A stretch of DNA of 64,000 nt from Ornithodoros turicata (taxonomy: Eukaryota; Arthropoda; Arachnida; Ixodida; Argasidae), in assembly GCF_037126465.1 (NCBI RefSeq), contig NC_088209.1, forward strand, positions 25,611,146 through 25,675,145. The letters are read 5' to 3'. Below are positions 59,501-64,000 of the stretch, piece by piece; position 1 is the stretch's first letter; every line of letters starts with the position of its first letter. A model generated the notes under the pieces. The model saw nothing but the letters and a program-made list of their open reading frames with translations. It was not told the DNA's origin and made no database searches. A program made the position numbers and the translations under genes.

Positions 59501-62500
59501 GCTTGCAGTACGGTGGAATTGTGTCACCACAACAGTAACAATGCAAAATAAATAAACGATTTCACAGCATATTAAAAGGCGTGCAATAAAAATACAATAG
59601 CATTTTCAAAAGAGTTCACGAAAAATTTATCGCCAGCGATGGCCCTATAATGCTATGCCACTTCATCCCGTTTGGATTAGTGCTCAAAGATTGCCTTTTT
59701 TTTTTTTCTTTTTAGTATCATGCATGCTTTATCACGTCCGATGTAGCCTTGTAAAGCTAACCCGAAGACCGGGGTGCTTCATGCAAGTGCGTTCTTCATA
59801 TCCGCCAAAAGCAACGCTCCAATCAATACTTCCGGTGTTAATGACGTCACGCTTTTCCCATGAAGCTCGTCCATTGGCTTAGTAGGGCGTAGTAGGCGAC
59901 GGCATCAAGGCGACACAAAACCAAAAACATTGATTTCCAAGCGTTTCCTTATTGTCCTGCTTGCATGTGGTTTTGCTATTGGCAGTGTCGTATTCCTTGG
60001 TGCCCAGAATGCATGGCTGCAGTCTGTACCTGCTGAATGCATCACATGACCCATATACTAACTGTGCTGCGAAAAGTATGGGAGGACAAGCATGCTCGAG
60101 ACAGAGGCACAGTATTTTGTACCTTCGCCCTCTGTGGAGAGTATATCGCCTGTGGCGATGAAGCACCCAGGTCATCATCCCCGAAATAAAGTTGTTGATC
60201 TGTAGAGACCGTTTCTAGGTGGGTCTTGACAACGGCAACAACTACGCTGCTGCCATGCAGCGCAGACTAAGTCACGGGTGGGAAATACTTTTGGTAAAGA
60301 AAAGGTATTTCGCTGCAGCAATACGCAGAACAACATAGACGCAACAAGTAGACATTTTATTTTTTCTTAAAACCAAACCAAACCAACATTTTAGAAACGA
60401 AATATTATTGTCACTGTTTTGTGTCATTAATAATCTCATAATTCAAATAATGTCAAATTAAGAAAGTCGAGTGTCAAAAATGTCATAATACCAGATAATG
60501 GCAAAGATGTCATGATATCAAATAATGTCATTGCGGTTTCTTGTTGTGCGTCATGTGCCTGAAGAAAATGATGTATCTGTTCCTTTACAGAGAGGATTTT
60601 CTTCAGAAGCCCAGAAGGGTAAGCTCGCGATATTGAATGGTAATTGCGATGTATGATGCGATATGGGGTGCTTATGTTCGTTACAGGGAGAGCCGGCCAC
60701 TGTGAAGGCTGTGGTGCACAATCAGTACAACTCACCCCTGCACCTGTACTCTCAAGAGAAAGTTGCAGAGACCTTGGCACTCACGGCACAGGCCCTCACG
60801 CAAGAGAACGGGTACGTCACGTCCTCTTAAAATATCGCTCACTTCAAAAAAGTGATCATCTCACCGCCTGGGTCGCGAAGTACTGTCTCTTCCAAATACA
60901 ATTAAGGAAAGGCCATTGTTCAACAGGACCATGGCAAGCTAGTCTCTGCAACGGCATCCTGCTGTACGTACAAGGCAGCTGGGGCCTGTTACAGTAACGA
61001 CACACTTATCAGTACTGGGGCGTATAATAAGTGAAGCCTAGCAAAAAAAGATAAGGTTGGCTCTTCAAATATCAACCACCTACCAACAAACAAGCAGCCA
61101 CACTTGTAGAAGCTACACTTTGCGATGGCACACAAGTGGACCTTACTTCATTCTCTCTCTTGGGTCAGATTTCGCAAATTCAGAAACAGCACTTGACTGT
61201 TTCTAGCTTATCGATAAGCAAGACTGGAAGGGAAGTTATCGTGGCAATCAATGCACTAAGCGTCATTAACACAGAGAAAAGAAGGTGTGAAAAATATTAC
61301 CAGGATCTAGGGACGTTGTAAAAGTGACCATGGAAAGGGTTTCTCACAGACACTTGTACAACGTCCTTACAAATACACGGTCAATCAAACAAATCAATCG
61401 ACCAAAGCATTTTATTTGGCATTTTTATTAAAGCATATATTTAATATAATGAACACACAAAGTCAAATGTGGGACTGCGAGGGCAGGTCTGTGACGCAGC
61501 CCCAAATAAATACAAGGTTCCAAAACACTGATAACATACAATAGCACATCTTGTGGGAATAATTTAACAGCTATCTCTATACCAAAAAGCAGATAGGTAA
61601 AAGAGAAAGAGGAATAGATAAACACCAAACATGGGCTCATTTATACCAGGGAACTGAAGCATATGATAACAACTGATAACAACTAATATGATAGCTAAGG
61701 GAAAAGTAATGAGTGCTGAGGGACCACTAATGTTCTGTGAACAACTCCCTGAACAGCGTCCTCATAGCGTTGCACAGTTGGGCTTCTTGCAATCAATCGG
61801 CGTGAACCTTGTAAAGTTAGTGACCACTTCTCATTTCCTGCATTTCCTTAGAGTGAGCGAGAACCATACGGCAGGACTTCCACCAGGCCTTCTTGTCCGC
61901 TCAGCTGTCCTACAAGCTGTCAACGAAGAAGAATCCGGTACGTGCTTTTCTCGCTACTCTCCAACCGCTGGCAGGATGATCGGCAGGAGTTTCAAGGGCA
62001 TTGATTAAATGATCCGCAGATGAAGCCTCGTACAGTTTAGTGAATGACCAAAAAGTCCTAGAAGCCTTGGTGTGTCAGTTGGTAGCACTGTCCGCCTACT
62101 GACCCCAAGGTTGTGGGTTCAAACCCAGTCGAGGGCGCCAGCAACTCAGTGCCATGACACAGGTTGCTTACACACGGTGTCCCCAGTAAGAGACCTTAAA
62201 CATGGACAGTGCACGTTAAACAGCCTTTAGGTGGGCAGAATGAATCCACGGGCTCATCACTGTGGCGTACCTGACGGTCATAGTTGTCTCGCGGCGTATA
62301 GCCATAAATTCCCATTGGAGCAGTGCACGCCTGTGGATCTATCGGACAGGTCCCAAAATCACGAAGTCTTACCCGACGCCCTGCGCCGCAAAGTGGTCAG
62401 GACCAGCGGCATGGTCGAGTGGGTTAAGGCGACCGCTCGTTTGTGGCAGCCAAGGTCGTGCTGAAGAGTGAGAGGTAGTGGGTTCGAAACCTACCACCGG

Positions 62501-63246
62501 CTGTGCTGTCCGAGGTTTTCACTGTGTTTTCCGAAGACCTTCAGACGAATGCCGGCACAGTTCTCCCTGAAGTCGGCCCAGGACGTATACTAACCCCCCT
62601 GCCCCCCACTCCTTCCTGCTGTCCTCTCTCCATCTGTCCACATCAGTACGCCACTCATAGTCACACTTGCTTCGCGGCGCTACCATGGGATTAAAAAAAA
62701 AAGTGGTCACGCCCGGTCTGTGCTCTGGTCGCCATTACCAACCTAAAGGTTCCTTTTCAGCCCTTCCTATAGCCTCCCGTTATGATGATCAAAAAGCGTC
62801 ACCATTCGTTCAATTTACCTTGTCACGGATATCGATAGGAAGATTCGACTGGACCTTTTTAGCGAGATGAGAACGCTACCAAAGTGCTTCGACTCGTTAA
62901 CCGGACACTGACTGCTCCAGAACGCCGTCGCACAACACGAAGAAAGAAACACGAAAAATGTTCGAGACGCGTGACACCTGCGTTTCGACGTCGAGCTTGC
63001 GTTTTCAAGTGGGTCTCCCTCCGGCAGGAAGTCACCTTGGCCGTCCTTCCAGGTTATAAGTATCAACCAGAGCCCAGAGTCAGGGCCTAGGAATGTGAGA
63101 CTCCGAAATAGAGGCGCAACACGAGGAGGGCTGCGCCAAAAGCAGACACCCCCTTCCAGGGGGGACTCCCGTCATTCTCCAGGAAAACATTCCGAATTAA
63201 CGTGAAGTAGAATCAACCTTATTTTAACAGACGGGGAGGATAGCAG
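47403..63246 (+). CDS. PDZ/ZM protein of the ZASP/PDLIM family, 3' end uncertain
   Basis: Adaptor protein; relatives sit at muscle Z-discs and on actin bundles, where PDZ binds alpha-actinin (family knowledge). Seen: exons 47403-47516, 48655-48809, 60591-60618, 60687-60811, 61852-61937 and probably 63231-63246 join in phase to 174 codons plus two bases. Residues 1-90 form a PDZ domain with EAWGFKISGG as carboxylate loop (residues 18-27) and GLHEGDILIQIG. Residues about 107-128 are a ZM motif (AVVHNQYNSPLHLYSQEKVA). The start ATG at 47403 gives the short N-terminus typical of the family. No LIM domain is seen; it could lie beyond the window, or this may be a short Zasp66-type protein. No damage seen. 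Confidence 0.82.
48238..48450. mobile_element. MITE with ACTCTAAGAA-type ends
   Basis: Left gactctaagaacaaaaggac and right ccctttcttcttagaacgtg resemble the ends of the element at 17012-17517. Both also carry internal gggac and tagtcc words. Confidence 0.55.
48473..48582. repeat. 55-bp tandem duplication
   Basis: Two adjacent units (48473-48527 and 48528-48582) sharing GGGAAG.GCCTC, CAGAGACTG and ATATTTCG words, about 80 percent alike by eye. Confidence 0.8.
48655..48809 (+). CDS. PDZ/ZM gene exon 2: PDZ part 2
   Basis: Acceptor tgaattgcag, donor GTTAG|GTGAGC. Encodes VVEGGIAARQGLHEGDILIQ, EARINSILTQTNTKRL and EIFIV, the rest of the PDZ fold. Leaves two bases (AG). Confidence 0.92.
49127..49300. 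mobile_element. MITE fragment, 34.5-kb foldback family
   Basis: Shares cttcaccacataacacg, gttatcgctcttgatttga, gttctcaagaaatct and gccattcggga with the arms of the 34.5-kb foldback. Ends are not well defined. Confidence 0.55.
50128..50736 (+). pseudogene. LINE C-terminal fragment with zinc-knuckle motif
   Basis: A 202-residue open frame with CPDHCPACEASESAENVFSR, the C-x2-C ... E ... H/C zinc-binding pattern that follows reverse transcriptase in many non-LTR elements. An in-frame stop lies just before the ATG. No RT sequence is seen upstream, so it is a 5'-truncated copy. A host gene is unlikely. Confidence 0.6.
51095..51373. mobile_element. MITE with TACACTCTCAGAA ends
   Basis: Left TACACTCTCAGAAGAAAAG and right ttttttctcagagtgta are inverted repeats; gggtggagcag and accacccttttag pair further inside. 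279 bp, no coding frame. Confidence 0.65.
52547..52581. repeat. Poly-C and (CAC)n run
   Basis: A run of about 13 C followed by seven ACC/CAC units in the intron. Confidence 0.9.
53449..53549 (-). mobile_element. SINE-1 fragment, 3' part
   Basis: Reverse complement of the SINE-1 3' end, very like the copy at 33650 (gttagcgccgcgaagcaact, gtggatagatggagagagga, cagcaggaaggagtggggga). Confidence 0.75.
53550..57177 (+). other. Intron stretch without recognised features
   Basis: Several open frames (for example 54022-54411 on + and 56713-57135 on -) match no family I know and lack splice or start support. Possibly remnants of old transposons. Confidence 0.4.
57178..57415. mobile_element. Degenerate MITE copy
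   Basis: Shares gctcaccacatcgcacgct, ctcctgatttctggaaa, tttcaacaagtcaaaggaga and tgggagcgccccaatcatggttgg with the 34.5-kb family. Confidence 0.5.
58604..58631. repeat. (CT)n run before the candidate exon
   Basis: Pyrimidine repeat ending about 45 nt before the acceptor at 58677. It could act as a polypyrimidine tract. It is followed by actttactaac, an excellent branch-point match (TACTAAC). Confidence 0.7.
58678..58785 (+). CDS. Candidate cassette exon coding a hydrophobic segment
   Basis: 108 nt between acceptor aaaatttcag and donor CGAGAC|GTAAGA, with TACTAAC upstream. Entry with the AG left by exon 2 gives an open frame: RCLSMDDTLIFATA then LLLILLDFMVDFF, HLPFKKFVE. Exit leaves AC, which joins the 28-nt microexon as T, so the frame is kept with or without it. 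If intron 3' of it is retained, TAA at 58787-58789 ends the protein at VET. Function unknown; a membrane or amphipathic helix is inferred. Could also be chance. Confidence 0.45.
58786..60590 (+). other. PDZ/ZM gene intron, 1.8 kb
   Basis: No exon recognised. Confidence 0.5.
60591..60618 (+). CDS. PDZ/ZM gene microexon, 28 nt
   Basis: Acceptor ttcctttacag, donor GAAGG|GTAAGC. With AG from exon 2 it reads R-EDFLQKPRR and ends in phase 0, exactly what the ZM exon needs. The following intron is only 68 nt. Without it, the frame from exon 2 into the ZM exon meets a stop. Confidence 0.85.
60687..60811 (+). CDS. PDZ/ZM gene exon with ZM motif
   Basis: Acceptor gttcgttacag, donor ACGG|GTACGT. Encodes GEPATVKAVVHNQYNSPLHL, YSQEKVAETLALTAQ and ALTQENG. 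VVHxQYNSPxxLYS is the ZM (ZASP-like) motif. In this family it contributes to alpha-actinin binding (family knowledge). Leaves two bases (GG). Confidence 0.93.
60812..61851 (+). other. PDZ/ZM gene intron, 1.04 kb
   Basis: No exon or clear repeat recognised. Confidence 0.5.
61852..61937 (+). CDS. PDZ/ZM gene exon after ZM
   Basis: Acceptor catttccttag, donor ATCCG|GTACGT. GG plus A gives G, then VSENHTAGLPPGLLVRSAVL and QAVNEEES. Phase and open frame fit. Leaves one base (G). Confidence 0.78.
62062..62390 (+). mobile_element. Second tRNA-derived SINE (SINE-2)
   Basis: The head aagccttggtgtgtcagttggt resembles an A box; the B box GGTTCAAACCC is at 62116-62126 with flanking tgtgg and agtcg. The body differs from SINE-1. 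The 3' end may have been displaced by the SINE-1 insertion at 62391. Confidence 0.6.
62400..62700 (+). mobile_element. Full-length tRNA-derived SINE (SINE-1), copy B
   Basis: A box TGGTCGAGTGG (62412-62422) with gttaaggcga, B box GGTTCGAAACC (62481-62491), long spacing and extra arm as in tRNA-Ser or tRNA-Leu. Same body as copy A, A-rich tail. Flanked by a duplication AAGTGGTCA (62391-62399 and 62701-62709). A fairly recent insertion. Confidence 0.92.
63231..63246 (+). CDS. Candidate 16-nt microexon
   Basis: Acceptor attttaacag, donor TAGCAG|GTACGT. G left by the previous exon gives DGEDS plus AG, continuing an acidic run (NEEES-DGEDS). Both splice sites are good and the frame is kept, but such a short exon needs RNA support. 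Confidence 0.4.
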
Positions 63247-63426
63247 GTACGTCGTCAACACAGGCGTTTCAATACGCTAGACTCGTGCATTGATTACTCC
63301 TCAAGGGTGCACCATAGGTGACTCAGTATGCAGGTTCGGTGAGATACACATCTGAAGGCAAGGGTATCCGCCGTATCATGCCCTCACTTCACTACTCTCG
63401 GTTCAGAGTGACTTCTCCAAATACAG

Positions 63427-63502
63427 GTCACCTTCAATGTTGGGCAAGATAAGGCACGAACAAGTTACCTTTGTAGACCATTGGGAGAGTTACCCGTGTT
63501 GA
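63427..63502 (+). CDS. Possible terminal exon of the PDZ/ZM gene
   Basis: After acceptor caaatacag, AG plus G gives R, then SPSMLGKIRHEQVTFVDHWE, SYPC and TGA at 63500-63502. Frame agrees with the 16-nt microexon. No poly(A) signal was seen after it, and the peptide is not recognised, so the true 3' end may lie further right. Confidence 0.25.
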
Positions 63503-64000
63503 TAGGAACGAAGTTCCCATAACAAATCAAGCCAGGATTACTTTGATTAGATTGTCTACGTCAAGGAGACCTTCACATATCGGTGTCTGCCAAGACGATG
63601 CTTATTCTAACAAAATTTGAGATTCCAAAACTTATGTAAACTTCCTCTGATACAGACGTGTGCAGTAACTTGAGTAGAGTACTTAACGATGTACTTAAGT
63701 TGCGTATCTTAAATACTTTTGGGTGTAACTTGGTACCTTGCAAATACTTTCAAATTTCAGCATCTAGCAATCTAACTTAAATACTGTTCTCGATAACTTC
63801 TACTCATTTTTCAAGTTACTTCAAAGATCCTCTGTGCGTGACACGGAGGTCGAGTGAAAGATTCTCTTTTGCCTCGACAATGCGCCATGTGCTGTACTCT
63901 TCAGCGTCTGAGATATTCGAGACATCAACGCCCCTCGTGGGAAGATCTAGCGCGCAGCCAGTGATCTATCCAGTCCAGACCCCCCCCCCCCCCTAACACC
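63503..64000. other. Right edge of window
   Basis: No gene recognised. Contains repeated gtacttaag or aaatacttt words at 63660-63800, possibly an old transposon, and a C run at 63979-63993. Confidence 0.4.

Larger units (their letters stand above)
61938..63230 (+). other. PDZ/ZM gene intron, 1.3 kb, with two SINEs
   Basis: Contains SINE-2 (62062-62390) and a SINE-1 copy inserted at its right edge (62400-62700). Confidence 0.6.

Noticed and set aside
62412..62491. A functional tRNA-Ser gene
   Set aside because: A and B boxes are present but stems do not close, and the sequence continues into the SINE body with an A-rich tail and target-site duplication.
1..64000. CRISPR array, operons or other prokaryotic system
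   Set aside because: The window is spliced eukaryotic DNA; the only regular array (160-bp satellite) has no repeat-spacer structure.

Overview
The window looks like animal nuclear DNA from an arthropod, most probably a chelicerate such as a tick. The evidence is many small exons with GT-AG (and two GC-AG) introns, tRNA-derived SINEs, many short inverted-repeat elements, and decayed LINE and Ty3/gypsy copies. The species call is inference; no marker gene fixes it.

Left half (1 to about 33.2 kb, + strand): one very large cadherin gene that enters from the left edge. I chained 46 coding exons by hand with splice signals and phase. They join without a stop into 8,190 nt, that is 2,729 codons plus a stop at 32148-32150. 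The product has 23 complete extracellular cadherin (EC) repeats after the tail of an earlier one, a membrane-adjacent domain, one membrane helix, and a basic cytoplasmic tail ending in VTEL, a class I PDZ ligand. This layout fits the cadherin-23 (CDH23) family, which has 27 EC repeats, so about four repeats, the signal peptide and the promoter should lie upstream. A poly(A) signal is at 33186-33191. The introns carry several MITE-like elements, including two 214-bp relatives.

Middle (33.2 to 47.4 kb): no host gene found. It holds SINE copies, a long foldback element, a purine-rich tract, a satellite of about twelve 160-bp units (35.5-37.4 kb), a decayed minus-strand Ty3/gypsy element (37.9-40.3 kb) that appears to have split the satellite, and a LINE reverse-transcriptase fragment (41.8-42.3 kb).

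Right part (47.4 to at least 63.2 kb, + strand): a second host gene of the PDZ/ZM type (ZASP/PDLIM, muscle Z-disc and actin-linked proteins). Two exons make the PDZ domain, a 28-nt microexon links it to an exon with the ZM motif, and one or more further exons follow. A 108-nt candidate cassette exon (58678-58785) is in phase and would put a strongly hydrophobic segment between the PDZ domain and the ZM motif; this is the most unusual observation here. The long introns hold LINE remnants, MITEs and a recent SINE with a clear target-site duplication.

The two genes are on the same strand but appear independent. A PDZ ligand in one and a PDZ domain in the other is worth noting, but nothing in the sequence shows that the products interact.
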